Shown here in pieces: positions 16,442 to 24,136 of a DNA stretch of 64,000 nucleotides. Each line of letters opens with the position of its first letter. Within the stretch, counting starts at the first letter, position 1. The stretch spans positions 124,001 through 188,000 of the forward strand of contig CAJFVO010000004.1 in the NCBI GenBank assembly GCA_904420555.1. The letters run 5' to 3'. The translations under genes and the position numbers were made by a program. The DNA is from Candidatus Heritagella intestinalis (GTDB lineage: Bacteria > Bacillota > Clostridia > Oscillospirales > Acutalibacteraceae). Below the pieces are notes generated by a model. It did not search any database and had not been told where the DNA came from. It saw only the letters and a list, made by a program, of their open reading frames with translations.

Positions 16442-16454
16442 AGTATTAAATACT
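16442..16454. promoter_or_regulatory. Candidate operator in the divergent SLOG/XRE region
   Basis: AGTATTAAATACT is a 13-base near-perfect palindrome (centre base unpaired) in the 146-base AT-rich gap between the divergent genes, where XRE proteins often bind to control their own operon. The location fits, but no binding data exist. Confidence 0.35.
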
Positions 16455-16538
16455 GCTTGCCTATAGAAAATACGGATAAAAGCCAGTGTTTTTCCTAAAA
16501 TAGAGCATATAATCTATTATAAAGGAAGGTGATAAAAG

Positions 16539-16871
16539 ATGTATGAAGATTTTACACAGGAACGTATCGCCCAATTACGGATGCAAAAAGGCTCTTCTGC
16601 ACGAGATATGTCACTTTCTTTAGGACAAAACGTTAGTTACATTAACAAGATTGAAAATAAAAAAGCGCTGCCGTCTATGCAAGGCTTTTTCTATATTTGC
16701 GAATATTTAGGAGTAACTCCCCAGGAGTTCTTTGACGAGGGCAACACCTGTCCGGAGCGGCTGCGGGAATTTTTAGCCGAAGGCCAGAAGTTAGAGCCCA
16801 GCGTCCTCCGGCATGTCCTGGAAGTCATTAAGGATTTGAACCGGAAGCAGGAAAAGAGGAAAGGGCCATGA
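16539..16871 (+). CDS. XRE-family DNA-binding regulator, copy 1
   Basis: 110 residues. An N-terminal helix-turn-helix of the Cro/XRE type covers about residues 8-65 (ERIAQLRMQKGSSARDMSLSLGQNVSYINKIENKKALPSM). After it come a FFYICEYLGVTPQEFFDEGN segment and a short helical C-terminal tail. AAAGGAAGGTG lies before the ATG. Its last four bases form an ATGA overlap with a close paralogue, so both are made from one transcript. Lower GC than its neighbours. Likely autoregulator; targets unknown. Confidence 0.88.
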   Translation: MYEDFTQERIAQLRMQKGSSARDMSLSLGQNVSYINKIENKKALPSMQGFFYICEYLGVTPQEFFDEGNTCPERLREFLAEGQKLEPSVLRHVLEVIKDLNRKQEKRKGP

Positions 16872-17191
16872 TTTTTATTGACGAGGGCTTTGTCGCGGAA
16901 CGCATTGCCCAACTCCGGATGCAGAAGGGCGTATCTGCTCGGGATATGTCACTTTCGATAGGACAGTCCAACAACTATATTAACAGTATTGAGAATCGGA
17001 AAACCCTTCCTTCTATGCGGGGGTTTTTCTATATTTGTGAATACTTAGATATCACACCCCAGGAATTTTTCGATGAAGGAAATTCTTTTCCCGAGGATAT
17101 GCGGGGCTTTCTCCAGGAGGCCCGGAAGCTGGACCGCAGTTCTTTCCAAGCCATTATGACTCTTATGAAGAAAATTAACGAGAAAAAATAA
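16868..17191 (+). CDS. XRE-family DNA-binding regulator, copy 2 (tandem paralogue)
   Basis: 107 residues, plainly a duplicate of the preceding gene: ERIAQLRMQKG, ARDMSLS, PSM.GFFYICEYL and TPQEFFDEGN are identical. The differences cluster at the recognition helix (GQSNNYINSIENRKT against GQNVSYINKIENKKA) and in the C-terminal tail. This suggests the pair kept the fold but may read different sites or form heterodimers. Coupled to copy 1 by ATGA and followed by a terminator. Confidence 0.88.
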   Translation: MIFIDEGFVAERIAQLRMQKGVSARDMSLSIGQSNNYINSIENRKTLPSMRGFFYICEYLDITPQEFFDEGNSFPEDMRGFLQEARKLDRSSFQAIMTLMKKINEKK

Positions 17192-17226
17192 GTCCCTTTT
17201 CCCGTCGGGAAAGGGACTCTTTTTAT
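17191..17226 (+). terminator. Terminator after the XRE pair
   Basis: A 12-bp stem spanning 17191-17218 with one mismatch, followed by CTTTTTATT. It begins at the last base of the stop codon. Confidence 0.88.
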
Positions 17227-17439
17227 TATGCGTATCCATATTGGGCGAAGGCCTCAGGGCTTCCAGAAAAAACGTTGCAGTCGATAAAAGTTTCCTTACC
17301 AGAATATCCCTCCAGCCGGGCCCGGTTGGTATACTGCCAAAAAGTCCAGCCGCGGCCGTCAGAGAGACTGGGCTTCGTGAGCACATTCCGAAAACAGAGC
17401 GGCCAGAACCCCCACGGCCCAACGCTTCCACCGGCCCAT
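17226..17439 (-). pseudogene. Remnant of a GH25 lysozyme (5' part and middle lost)
   Basis: The minus strand from about 17375 to the TAA at 17226 encodes the C-terminal end of a GH25 muramidase: PSLSDGRGWTFWQYTNR, then ARLEGYSGKETFIDCNVFSGS and EAFAQYGYA. This is the WQY...DxNVF signature of the family. Upstream, an ATG at 17439 with a perfect AAGGAGG opens a different frame (MGRWKRWAVGVLAALFSE, like the start of a secreted protein) that stops after 26 codons. The catalytic N-terminal two-thirds is absent, so an internal deletion or frameshift has destroyed the gene. The remnant is wedged between two terminators. Confidence 0.72.
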
Positions 17440-17467
17440 GGGACCGCCTCCTTTTTATGTTTTCGAC

Positions 17468-17502
17468 AAAAAAGGGCGCCGTGAATTTTTCACAGCGCCC
17501 TT
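17468..17502 (-). terminator. Terminator after the TIM-barrel protein gene
   Basis: Stem GGGCGC.GTGAA with TTCAC.GCGCCC (17474-17500), followed on the minus strand by six T. Confidence 0.85.
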
Positions 17503-17513
17503 AACAGCGGTTT

Positions 17514-18173
17514 TCAGGAAACCCGTCCGTTTTCCAAAATAATGGGAATCTGGGGCAGATTGCTTTCCAGATAAGAGGTGTACTCCTTTTTCCAGCTTAC
17601 GTTTTCCACGACGCTGCCCAGGAATTCCCGCAGGCTTTGCAGGTTTTTCAGGTTTTCCTGGTCTGAAAGGGCGGAATCCGGCTGCCAGGAGCACTTGCAG
17701 TTGCGGCAGTTGGCCATTTTAATGAGCCGCTTGGTGCTTTCCGGAGTGTCCGTCAGAGTACCGGGGCGGCAGATAATATGGATTTCCATATCAAAAATGT
17801 TGGCCATGTCGCAGATGGTGCGAAGCTCTTGGGCGGCGCTGCTGAACACTGCATAGGCGGCCTTGTCGGGGGGCGTTGGGGTAGGGGAAATCCGGACCAC
17901 CCGGGTGTGCAGGGCAAACGCGCAATCCATCACCGGCATAAAGAGCTCCTGGATATCCCTCTTGGTGCCCAGGGTATAGTGGGACAGCAGGGAAACCGGC
18001 GTCAAATCAGCGTGGACCGCATCCCAATAAGCGCTGGAAGCTTCGTGGGTGTGGCCGGCATGAAGGTGGGAAATGTCATCCCATTCCACTCCGGAAGCGC
18101 CTGCTTCCTTAGCCAGTGAGAGCAGCTCTTTTGCGGGAATGGTGGGATATTGCAGCATGGAAAAGACAACCAT
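17514..18173 (-). CDS. Sugar phosphate isomerase/epimerase-like TIM-barrel protein
   Basis: 219 residues with the look of the AP-endonuclease-2/xylose-isomerase-like barrel family: MVVFSMLQYPTIPAKELLSLAKEAGASGVEW at the start (first beta-alpha units), THEASSAYWDAVHADLTPVSLL, a TRVVRISPTPTPP strand-loop, and MEIHIICRPGTLTDT. It is shorter than typical members (about 260-280 residues), and I cannot point to the full metal-binding set, so activity is uncertain. The ATG at 18173 has AAAGGAGCG upstream. The Cys cluster NCRNCKC near residue 163 is unusual. Single-gene transcript. Confidence 0.65.
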   Translation of the reverse strand: MVVFSMLQYPTIPAKELLSLAKEAGASGVEWDDISHLHAGHTHEASSAYWDAVHADLTPVSLLSHYTLGTKRDIQELFMPVMDCAFALHTRVVRISPTPTPPDKAAYAVFSSAAQELRTICDMANIFDMEIHIICRPGTLTDTPESTKRLIKMANCRNCKCSWQPDSALSDQENLKNLQSLREFLGSVVENVSWKKEYTSYLESNLPQIPIILENGRVS

Positions 18174-18201
18174 TTTGGAACTTCGCTCCTTTACAAAGAA
18201 A

Positions 18202-18229
18202 ATAATAAAATGCACACTTGAGTCGTCAA
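18202..18229 (-). promoter_or_regulatory. Promoter for the TIM-barrel protein gene
   Basis: On the minus strand: TTGACG (18229-18224), 16-base spacer, TATTAT (18207-18202). Confidence 0.55.
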
Positions 18230-18330
18230 ATCTGTATAAACTGTATTTATTATAACACAGGCGAAGAGCGGGTTCAAGAAAAACCCTGCATTTTCTCCAG
18301 GAGAAATCCAAAGAGAAGGCCTGAGGACGG

Positions 18331-18359
18331 TTGCCAAGCCGGGGAGAATGGGATATGAT
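18331..18359 (+). promoter_or_regulatory. Promoter for the lipoprotein-GNAT gene pair
   Basis: TTGCCA (18331-18336), 17-base spacer, TATGAT (18354-18359). Confidence 0.68.
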
Positions 18360-18393
18360 AGAAGTAGACAGGAAAAATGAGGGAGGACGTTGT

Positions 18394-18819
18394 ATGAAAA
18401 AGCAGGCGATTTTGCTGGCTCTTTGGATGGGGATCACATGTATCGCGTTTTCGGGATGCGGGCAGGGGGAGCCGGAGATTGTGGTTTCAGTTCATGATTC
18501 TTCGGTTTCCAGCCAGAGCCAAGTGTTTACCTGTGCGGGAACTTGGGAGATTACCGGGGCCAAGCGCAATGGGATTGCTGTAGATGTGGAGCCGGTGTTG
18601 GAAGAAATTGGCGGGAATATTATCCTGACCTTGCGCAGTGATGGGAGTGCCTATGGGCAGATCAACAACGCCTCTATGGACGGCACCTGGGCCCAGCTGG
18701 AAAACCAGATCACCCTGTACCTGAGCAATAGTGAGACCATCACCCTGGAAGTGGAGGAGGAGAGCCTGCTGCTCCAGCAGGAGGAGGACTTGACGCTGAT
18801 TTTTGAGAAAACGGAATAA
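18394..18819 (+). CDS. Small secreted lipoprotein of unknown function
   Basis: 141 residues. The N-terminus is a lipoprotein signal (MKKQ, hydrophobic core, lipobox FSGC with the modified Cys at residue 22). The mature part is a small beta-rich domain (GTWEITGAKRNG, GGNIILTLRSDGSAYGQI, GTWAQLENQITLYL, a repeated lipocalin-like strand pattern). It resembles small extracellular lipocalin-like or DUF domains, but no firm family can be named. GGGAGGA lies 9 bases before the ATG at 18394. An ATG at 18331 would fall on the -35 element and is rejected. Confidence 0.75.
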   Translation: MKKQAILLALWMGITCIAFSGCGQGEPEIVVSVHDSSVSSQSQVFTCAGTWEITGAKRNGIAVDVEPVLEEIGGNIILTLRSDGSAYGQINNASMDGTWAQLENQITLYLSNSETITLEVEEESLLLQQEEDLTLIFEKTE

Positions 18820-18856
18820 GGGATCGGTATATATTCGATAGAAAGCAGGCATACAA

Positions 18857-19270
18857 ATGGAATTCTTGATTACAGAGAAGATTTGCCCAGAGGATGAAAA
18901 AGCAATCCGCAACGGGCTTTTGGAGTACAACCGGGAGGCTATGGAGCGGGCGGAATGCCGGGATTTGGGTATCTTTCTGGAGGGTGAAGACGGAAAGAAA
19001 GCTGGGGGGCTAATTGGATATACCCATGGAAAATGGCTGTTTATCAAGTGGCTGTGGGTAGATGCGTCGTTCCGGGGAGAGGGCGTGGGCAGCAAGATTC
19101 TACAGCAGGCAGAGGCCACGGCCCGGGATAGAGGCTGCACCCACAGTATGCTGGATACCTTTGAATTCCAGGCCCCGGGATTTTATCAAAAATACGGGTA
19201 TGAGACGCTGTTTGTTTTGGAAGAACACCCCGCTACAGGAAAGCATTATTTTCTGACCAAGCGGCTGTAA
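18857..19270 (+). CDS. GNAT-family N-acetyltransferase
   Basis: 137 residues with the GNAT fold: strand-turn GLIGYTHGKWLFIKWLWVDASFRGEGVGSKIL contains the acetyl-CoA pyrophosphate loop (R/Q-x-x-G-x-G pattern as FRGEGVGS). It is followed by the alpha helix QQAEATARDRGC and the C-terminal FYQKYGYE motif. Acetyl acceptor unknown. It lies 37 bases after the lipoprotein gene, likely on the same transcript, and before a bidirectional terminator. Confidence 0.88.
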   Translation: MEFLITEKICPEDEKAIRNGLLEYNREAMERAECRDLGIFLEGEDGKKAGGLIGYTHGKWLFIKWLWVDASFRGEGVGSKILQQAEATARDRGCTHSMLDTFEFQAPGFYQKYGYETLFVLEEHPATGKHYFLTKRL

Positions 19271-19295
19271 GGTACCGGCGGGTTTTCCATTAGGT

Positions 19296-19343
19296 AAAAA
19301 AACACCGCTTCCTCTATTGGTTTTGGAGGAAGCGGTGTTTTTT
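19296..19343. terminator. Bidirectional terminator between the GNAT and MATE genes
   Basis: An 18-bp perfect stem (19296-19313 with 19326-19343), A-run on the left and T-run on the right. It overlaps the last codon of the MATE gene by two bases. Confidence 0.92.
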
Positions 19344-20709
19344 ATGCAGAGTGGGAATCCGGCAGGTCGTGCTTCAACTGGGGCCAGACCGTGCACATCA
19401 TGGTGAGGAAGCAGGCGCCGCCGCCGATAAAGTTGGACACGGGTTCCGCCAAAAACACGCCGTTGACCCCCAGGCCCCAGAGCCTGGGCAGGAAGAGGGT
19501 CAGGGGGATGACGATAATGGCCTTCCGGAACAGGGAGAAGAACACCGCCTGTCTGGAGCGCCCCAAAGCCAAGAACACCGACTGGCCGGCAAATTGCAGG
19601 GACATCATAAAGAAGCCGAAGAAATACAGGTGCATGGCGGGGATACCCTTTTCGATGAGGGCGGGGTCGCTGTTGAACAGGTGGATAAACTGGGCGGGGA
19701 AAAAGAGGGTCAGGGCCCAGGCCGCCAGGGTGTAGGCAATGCACACAATGGCAGTGAACTTGATGCCCTGGCGCACCCGGGTATATTTGCCAGCGCCGTA
19801 GTTAAAGCCCATCACCGGCTGGGCGGCATTGGTAACGCCGTTTACCGGCAGGGTGAGGATTTCCCGGACGGAGTTGATAACGGTCATAATCCCCAAATAC
19901 AGGTCGCCGCCATAAAGGGAGAGGGTGGCGTTGCACACCACCTGCACCGCGCCGTTGGTCACCGACATAATAAATCCCGACATTCCCAGGCCGGTGATTT
20001 CCCGAATCAGGGGAAAGTCCAGCCGCATGGAGGAGAGGCTCAGCCGGTAGATAGTCTTTTTGCCGGTGAGGAACCGGAGCACCCACAGGGCCGAGCAGCC
20101 CTGGGAAATGATAGTGGCCAGGGCCGCCCCCCGCACCCCCATATTAAAGAGAAAGATGAAAATAGGGTCCAGGACGATGTTCATCACCGCCCCCAGGAGC
20201 ACGGTGAGCATCCCCATTTTGGCAAAGCCCTGGGAGTTGATAAAGCTGTTCATGCCAAGGCTCACCATGACGAACACGGAGCCCAAGAGGTAGATACTCA
20301 GGTAATCGTCAGCATAGGGGAAGGTGTCGCTGCTGGCCCCGAAGGCATAGAGAATAGGCTCCTTAAAGAGGAGACACACCACCGTGAGCACCACGCCGGA
20401 AATCACCAAGGTAGAAAAGGAGTTGCCCATGATTTTTTGGGCCCGGTCATGCTCCCCCTTGCCCCGGGCAATGGAGCACAGGGGCGCGCCGCCCATGCCG
20501 AAGAGGTTGGCAAAGGCGGAGATGATGGTAATCACCGGGAAGGTCAGCCCCAGGCCGGTGAGGGCCAGGGTGGAGGCGTTGGGCAGGTGGCCGATGTAGA
20601 TTCGGTCTACCACATTGTAGAGGACGTTGATAATCTGGGCCAGGGTCATGGGGAGGGCCAGATTGAGGATGTTTTTGGCCACACTCCCTTTGGAAAAATC
20701 GTTTTTCAA
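19342..20709 (-). CDS. MATE-family multidrug efflux transporter, copy 1
   Basis: 455 residues with 12 predicted membrane helices in two homologous halves, the MATE layout. The first half begins GSVAKNILNLALPMTLAQIINVLYNVVDRIYIGHLP; the second includes NGVTNAAQPVMGFNYGAGKY, a well-conserved MATE segment. These are cation-coupled exporters of drugs or metabolites. The start is TTG at 20709 with GGAG about 10 bases upstream; no ATG gives the complete first helix. Only distantly similar to the second MATE gene at 40279-41616. Confidence 0.9.
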   Translation of the reverse strand: MKNDFSKGSVAKNILNLALPMTLAQIINVLYNVVDRIYIGHLPNASTLALTGLGLTFPVITIISAFANLFGMGGAPLCSIARGKGEHDRAQKIMGNSFSTLVISGVVLTVVCLLFKEPILYAFGASSDTFPYADDYLSIYLLGSVFVMVSLGMNSFINSQGFAKMGMLTVLLGAVMNIVLDPIFIFLFNMGVRGAALATIISQGCSALWVLRFLTGKKTIYRLSLSSMRLDFPLIREITGLGMSGFIMSVTNGAVQVVCNATLSLYGGDLYLGIMTVINSVREILTLPVNGVTNAAQPVMGFNYGAGKYTRVRQGIKFTAIVCIAYTLAAWALTLFFPAQFIHLFNSDPALIEKGIPAMHLYFFGFFMMSLQFAGQSVFLALGRSRQAVFFSLFRKAIIVIPLTLFLPRLWGLGVNGVFLAEPVSNFIGGGACFLTMMCTVWPQLKHDLPDSHSA

Positions 20710-20745
20710 AAGAGTCAGCTCCTACCGGATTTTGTGAGTGTATTT

Positions 20746-20774
20746 ATTATACTTCTTTCCTGGGAATTCTACAA
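20746..20774 (-). promoter_or_regulatory. Promoter for MATE copy 1
   Basis: On the minus strand: TTGTAG (20774-20769), 17-base spacer, TATAAT (20751-20746). Confidence 0.72.
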
Positions 20775-20796
20775 GTTTCCCCGTAATCCCAGCGCG

Positions 20797-20826
20797 TTGA
20801 CAGGAAAGAACCCTGGGGGGTACAAT
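20797..20826 (+). promoter_or_regulatory. Promoter for the Nudix gene
   Basis: TTGACA (20797-20802), 18-base spacer, TACAAT (20821-20826), 22 bases before the start codon. Confidence 0.75.
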
Positions 20827-20848
20827 GGAGAAAAAAGGAGGGAGCAAG

Positions 20849-21271
20849 ATGTCGTTTTTCGGCCAGGTGTGCCCCCTGGGAACCAAGGGGCCGTATCAGT
20901 ATGTATTGATGCTTTCCCGCTATCAGGGAAAATGGCTTCTGAGCCGCCACCGCAGCCGCTCTACTTGGGAGACTCAGGGCGGCCATGTGGAAGCGGGGGA
21001 GACCCCTGAGGAAGCGGCCCGGCGGGAGCTGTATGAGGAGTCCGGGGCGGTAGCGTACCGGCTGCGCCCCCTGTTCGATTATGTGGCTGGGGAGCCGGGA
21101 AATATGGATGCCGGCATGGTGTTCGCAGTGGAAATTGAAGAGCTGGGACCTCTGCCGCCCAGTGAAATGGCGGAGGTGCGGGCCTGGGAGCAGATGCCGG
21201 AGAATTTAACCTATCCCCAGATTGTTTCCGACCTGCTGGGAGCATGGCAGGAACTCCAGGATAAGGAATAG
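20849..21271 (+). CDS. Nudix hydrolase
   Basis: 140 residues. The Nudix box GGHVEAGETPEEAARRELYEESG is complete, including the Glu residues that bind magnesium, and sits near residues 42-64. These enzymes split nucleoside diphosphates linked to another group; the exact substrate is not readable. AAAAGGAGGG precedes the ATG at 20849; an ATG at 20825 overlaps the -10 element and is rejected. A single-gene transcript diverging from the MATE gene. Confidence 0.9.
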   Translation: MSFFGQVCPLGTKGPYQYVLMLSRYQGKWLLSRHRSRSTWETQGGHVEAGETPEEAARRELYEESGAVAYRLRPLFDYVAGEPGNMDAGMVFAVEIEELGPLPPSEMAEVRAWEQMPENLTYPQIVSDLLGAWQELQDKE

Positions 21272-21344
21272 ACCGATGGAGATAGTTGCGCGTGGAGAAA
21301 GAGAATGGTTTTCACTTGCCTTAAACGTGAACATAAAAGTTTTA

Positions 21345-21541
21345 CTTGATTTTTTTCAAAAAATCGCGGATTCTAAAGGCTCTGCCTTTGGAATCCGCCA
21401 GTCTTCGCTACCGCTTCGGTCGGCGCCTTGGTTGTGTGCCACCGGCACACGGCGCCCTTTTATAAAAGGTGGACGCGACAGAATAGGCAGTTTCTTAATA
21501 CCGCTTCTCCGCGGATTGGGTGCGGCAACTTGCCGCCGCAA
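21345..21541. repeat. Hairpin cluster upstream of the ilvB leader
   Basis: Successive inverted repeats: GATTTTTT/AAAAAATC near 21349; GCGGATTC.AAAGGC with GCCTTT.GAATCCGC (21365-21399); GTGTGCC/GGCACAC flanked by GGCGCC on both sides (21422-21455); the palindrome CCTTTTATAAAAGG near 21457; and GCGGCAA/TTGCCGC (21521-21537). The last module with its flank (21515-21541) recurs, with two or three differences, at about 48917-48943 in the array beside tmRNA. No gene is visible in this 276-base gap. Confidence 0.7.
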
Positions 21542-21548
21542 AAAATTC

Positions 21549-21577
21549 TTGACAAAGACGGGCTGGGGGCGTATGAT
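21549..21577 (+). promoter_or_regulatory. Promoter for the ilvB T-box transcript
   Basis: Perfect TTGACA (21549-21554), 17-base spacer, TATGAT (21572-21577). The -35 element lies just beyond the last hairpin module of the preceding cluster. Confidence 0.82.
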
Positions 21578-21584
21578 AAACACA

Positions 21585-21870
21585 GATACAAACCAAACAG
21601 ACAAATGTGTCGAAGGGGAAGGAATGTCGGGTTCCCGTTTCAGAGAGCTGCCGGGTGGTGTGAGGCAGTGCGGCGCCGGCAGGAGATCGCCCCGGAGCAG
21701 GAGGCTGAAACTTTGGAAGTAGGCTGTCCCGGCTGGCCCGCCGTTATCGGGGCAGGCATTGTTGGATGCCGTGAGAGGCCGCTTAGGCGGCAAGCAGAGT
21801 GGTACCGCGGAGAAACCGGATTTCCGGCCTTCGTCTCTGGTCAGTAAGACCGGGGACGAAGGCCTTTTTG
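21585..21870 (+). promoter_or_regulatory. T-box leader for branched-chain amino acid genes
   Basis: T-box sequence AGAGTGGTACCGCGG (21796-21810), followed by a 17-bp terminator (21826-21842 with 21847-21863) and a T-run ending at 21869. Upstream stems include a likely stem I. The best specifier candidate is ATC (Ile) at 21686-21688, which suits ilvB, but the loop was assigned by eye. Confidence 0.92.
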
Positions 21871-21905
21871 TTTCTCGGGAGCAATTTTAAAAAGGAGTTT
21901 TCATT

Positions 21906-23576
21906 ATGCAGCGCAACGGTTCGGATATTATCATGGAATGCCTGCTGGAGCAGGGCGTAGATACCGTGTTCGGCTACCCCGGCGGGGCAGTGCTGAATAT
22001 TTATGACGCCCTCTATAAGTACAGCGACAAAATCCGCCATATTGAAACGTCCCACGAGCAGGCCGCGGCCCACGCGGCAGACGGTTATGCCCGGGCTACC
22101 GGCCGGGTAGGGGTGTGCATCGCCACCTCCGGCCCCGGCGCCACCAACCTGGTGACAGGCATCGCCACGGCCTATATGGATTCTGTACCCATGGTGGCCA
22201 TTACCGGCAACGTGACCCGGGATCTCCTGGGTCTGGACAGCTTCCAGGAGGTGGACATCACCGGCGTCACCATGCCCATTACCAAGCACAACTACATTGT
22301 CAAGGACATCCATCAGCTGGCCGATACCCTCCGGGAGGCCTTCCGCCTGGCCAATGAGGGCCGCAAGGGCCCGGTGCTGGTGGACATCCCCAAGGACATT
22401 ACCGCCCAGGAGTGCGAGTATACCCCCGCACAGCCGGCCCCGGCCAAAGAGTTCCCCCTGCCCCAGGAATTCCGCTTTGCCCAGGCTGCGGAGCTGCTGG
22501 CCAAAGCGAAGCGCCCCTTCCTCTACACCGGCGGCGGCGTGATTTCCTCCGGCGCTTCGGCAGAGGTGGCGGAGCTGGCCCGGCGGCTGGACGCCCCGGT
22601 GGCCTCCTCCCTCATGTGCCAGGGCGGCTTTGACCAGACGGATTCCCGCTATATGGGCCTGCTGGGAATGCACGGCACTAAGACCTCCGCCCTGGCCCTG
22701 CAGCACTGCGATTTGTTTGTGGCAGTGGGCACCCGGTTTTCCGACCGCGTCACCTGCAACGCCAACCTCTTTGCCCGGAACTGCCCGATCATCCAGATTG
22801 ACATTGATCCGGCGGAGTTCAACAAGAATGTCCAGGTGGACGTGAAGCTCAAGGGGGACGCTAAAGCTATCCTCACAGAGCTGCTCCGGCGGCTGCCTCA
22901 GCAGCACCACCAGGATTGGATGGAGCAGGTGGCCTGTTGGCAGGCGGAATTCCCCCTGCGCCAGGCCCCGGGCCGGGAGGGCACCGTAACGCCCCAGCAG
23001 GTGCTGGAAACCCTGGACCGCCTCACAGGCGGGGAGGCCATCCTCACCACGGAAGTGGGCCAGCACCAGATGTGGGCCGCCCAGTTCTACCGGTTCCGTC
23101 AGCCCCGGCAGTTTTTGTCCTCCGGGGGATTGGGGACCATGGGCTTCGGCCTGGGGGCCGCCATTGGGGCCCAGGTGGGAATACCGGAAAAGCAGGTCAT
23201 CAACATTGCCGGCGACGGCAGCTTCCACATGAATTGCAGCGAGCTCTCCACCCTCTCCAAATACGGCATCCCGGTCATTGAGCTGATATTCAACAACCAG
23301 GTGCTGGGCATGGTGCGCCAGTGGCAGAAGCTCTTTTATGGCGGCCGCTTCTCCCAGACCACCCTGGAAAAGCAGACCAATTACGAAATGCTGGCCCAGG
23401 CCTTTGGGGTCACGGCCATGACCATCAGCAGCCCGGAGGAGATCGAGCCGGTGCTGCGCCGCGCCCTGGAAACCGAAGGCCCGGTGCTCATCAACTGCCA
23501 CATTGACCCGGATTGCAACGTGCTGCCCATGGTGCCCGCAGGGGCCTCGGCGGAAGAGCCCATTTTGGAGATATAA
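21906..23576 (+). CDS. ilvB: Acetolactate synthase large (catalytic) subunit IlvB
   Basis: A 556-residue thiamine-diphosphate enzyme joining two pyruvates, or pyruvate and 2-oxobutyrate. The N-terminal PYR domain has VFGYPGGAVLNIYDAL and the catalytic Glu in HVETSHEQAAAHAADGYARATG-like sequence. A central FAD-type domain follows, then the PP domain with GDGSFHMNCSELSTLSKYGIPVIELIFNNQ, the ThDP/Mg motif. Length and order are normal for anabolic AHAS. AAAAAGGAG precedes the ATG. Controlled by the T-box, and paired with the regulatory subunit 17 bases downstream. Confidence 0.96.
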   Translation: MQRNGSDIIMECLLEQGVDTVFGYPGGAVLNIYDALYKYSDKIRHIETSHEQAAAHAADGYARATGRVGVCIATSGPGATNLVTGIATAYMDSVPMVAITGNVTRDLLGLDSFQEVDITGVTMPITKHNYIVKDIHQLADTLREAFRLANEGRKGPVLVDIPKDITAQECEYTPAQPAPAKEFPLPQEFRFAQAAELLAKAKRPFLYTGGGVISSGASAEVAELARRLDAPVASSLMCQGGFDQTDSRYMGLLGMHGTKTSALALQHCDLFVAVGTRFSDRVTCNANLFARNCPIIQIDIDPAEFNKNVQVDVKLKGDAKAILTELLRRLPQQHHQDWMEQVACWQAEFPLRQAPGREGTVTPQQVLETLDRLTGGEAILTTEVGQHQMWAAQFYRFRQPRQFLSSGGLGTMGFGLGAAIGAQVGIPEKQVINIAGDGSFHMNCSELSTLSKYGIPVIELIFNNQVLGMVRQWQKLFYGGRFSQTTLEKQTNYEMLAQAFGVTAMTISSPEEIEPVLRRALETEGPVLINCHIDPDCNVLPMVPAGASAEEPILEI

Positions 23577-23593
23577 CAGGAGGGGAAAAATAG

Positions 23594-24100
23594 ATGGAAA
23601 CCGTATATCAGGAAAAAGATCATATCCTCTCGGTGCTGGCCCAGAACCACACCGGAGTGCTCCAGCGGATCTCTGGCCTGTTCAGCCGCCGCTGCTACAA
23701 CATTAAGAGCATCGTTGCCGCCCAGACGGCAGACGCCGGCTTGTCGGAGGTCCTCATTGTGGTCACCGGCGACGGCCGCATTGTCAAACAGGTAAAGCGC
23801 CAGCTGGAAAAGCTGGTGGACGTGGAGCGGGTCACCGTGCTGGACCGGGAAAAGTCCGTAGTGCGGGAGCATGTGCTCCTGAAGGTGGCCCGCACCAAAG
23901 AAAACAGCGAATCCCTGGTGGCGGTGGCCAACACCTTCCACGCGGGAATCCTCTCGGTTACCGACCACTCCATGCTGGTGGAGCTCACCGGCGAGCCCCG
24001 GACGTTGGACTCCTTTGTGGAGCTGTACCAGCCCTATGGGATTCTGAAAGTCCTGCGCACCGGCACCATGGCCATCCAGGTGGAAGAAGACGAAGCCTAA
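23594..24100 (+). CDS. ilvN: Acetolactate synthase small (regulatory) subunit IlvN
   Basis: 168 residues. The N-terminal ACT domain (HILSVLAQNHTGVLQRISGLFSRRCYNIKSI) binds valine and confers feedback inhibition. The C-terminal ALS-regulatory domain begins REHVLLKVARTKENS and includes GILSVTDHSMLVELTGEP. Family-typical length (about 160-170). GGAGGGG lies before the ATG. Same transcript as ilvB. Confidence 0.95.
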   Translation: METVYQEKDHILSVLAQNHTGVLQRISGLFSRRCYNIKSIVAAQTADAGLSEVLIVVTGDGRIVKQVKRQLEKLVDVERVTVLDREKSVVREHVLLKVARTKENSESLVAVANTFHAGILSVTDHSMLVELTGEPRTLDSFVELYQPYGILKVLRTGTMAIQVEEDEA

Positions 24101-24136
24101 ACCCAAACCCATCCCAAAAAGAAAGGAAATGCCGCT

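Noticed and set aside
17045-17431. 128-residue minus-strand ORF overlapping the second XRE gene
   Set aside because: The adjacent frame carries the GH25 signatures, while this frame runs antisense through the XRE gene and has no motif.
21222-21847. Small ORFs in the ilvB leader
   Set aside because: They lie across the hairpin cluster and T-box, have no ribosome sites, and are explained by structured RNA.
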